Below are positions 5,601 through 5,701 of a DNA stretch of 5,701 bases, piece by piece. The stretch covers positions 1-5,701 of the forward strand of contig JACZTQ010000215.1 of the NCBI GenBank assembly GCA_022573605.1, given 5' to 3'. The position numbers and the translations under genes were made by a program. The stretch comes from Pseudomonadota bacterium. GTDB taxonomy: Bacteria; Pseudomonadota; Alphaproteobacteria; Rhodobacterales; Rhodobacteraceae. Positions within the stretch are counted from its first letter, which is position 1; every line of letters starts with the position of its first letter. Under the pieces are notes generated by a model. That model was given only the letters and a program-made list of their open reading frames with translations, ran no database searches and was not told where the DNA came from.

Positions 5601-5701
5601 ATGAAAATCAAGACCGAGACCCACCGCGTCTTCCTCCACCCCGATGGTCGGATGGACCGTAAGAACACCGCGATCTATCTGGGCTGCGCCCCGAAAACTC
5701 T
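5601..5701 (+). CDS. Start of an AlpA/excisionase-like helix-turn-helix protein, cut by the window edge
   Basis: An open frame from ATG at 5601 runs off the right edge; 33 complete codons and part of another are visible. AGGAA (5590-5594) lies 6 bases upstream, a good ribosome-binding site. The peptide begins MKIKTETHRVFLHPDGRMD and continues RKNTAIYLGCAPKTL. The part DRKNTAIYLGCAPKTL resembles the first helix and turn of AlpA/MerR-like excisionases and small helix-turn-helix proteins of mobile elements (pattern: xxAAxYLGxSxxTL). Such proteins often act as directionality factors or element activators. It is divergent from the integrase operon, which fits a regulatory or excision role. The remaining helices and the wing are outside the window, so the family call is tentative. 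Confidence 0.62.
   Translation, partial: MKIKTETHRVFLHPDGRMDRKNTAIYLGCAPKT

Overview
The window looks like a GC-rich alphaproteobacterial chromosome, probably Rhodobacterales-like. This rests on the very high GC and the strong GC preference at third codon positions at left, the alphaproteobacterial style of the tRNA-Phe, and the gene content. The taxonomic guess is inference; no taxonomic marker gene is present. It has two parts: a resident segment (about 1-3638) ending at a tRNA-Phe gene, and the first ~2 kb of an integrated mobile element that uses this tRNA as its attachment site (about 3639 to beyond the right edge). The right part is visibly less GC-rich, most clearly from about 4880 to 5600.

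Resident part. Positions 1-187 hold no convincing gene, only structure: a 15-bp perfect inverted repeat with a minus-strand G-quadruplex-type tract, then two exact 47-bp tandem copies of a hairpin, which probably end transcription of the minus-strand gene that follows. That gene (188-1546) encodes a 452-residue soluble TPR-type protein of the TTC38/StaR-like family. A divergent intergenic region (1547-1774) carries two GC-rich 30-bp-spaced repeats, a 16-bp palindrome and an extended -10 promoter. It leads into a plus-strand operon of two genes: a YeeE/YedE (DUF395) membrane protein of the thiosulfate/sulfur-compound transporter family, starting at TTG, and, 21 bases later, a small exported DUF302 protein. 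Together these suggest handling of reduced sulfur compounds at the cell envelope; the DUF302 partner's role is unknown. A promoter with good spacing then precedes tRNA-Phe(GAA).

Mobile element. Immediately after the intact tRNA-Phe, and convergent with it, lies a complete tyrosine recombinase (all six catalytic positions present). Upstream of it in the same minus-strand operon, 8 bases apart, is a 191-residue protein with a ribbon-helix-helix-like N-terminal segment. A 133-bp divergent control region separates this pair from the start of a plus-strand gene that runs off the right edge; its first 34 residues resemble an AlpA/excisionase-type helix-turn-helix protein. This is the integration/excision control module of a genomic island, integrative element or prophage whose far end and cargo are outside the window.

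The several very long extra open frames on both strands of the left half (up to 1119 codons) are GC-driven shadows and are not annotated as genes.
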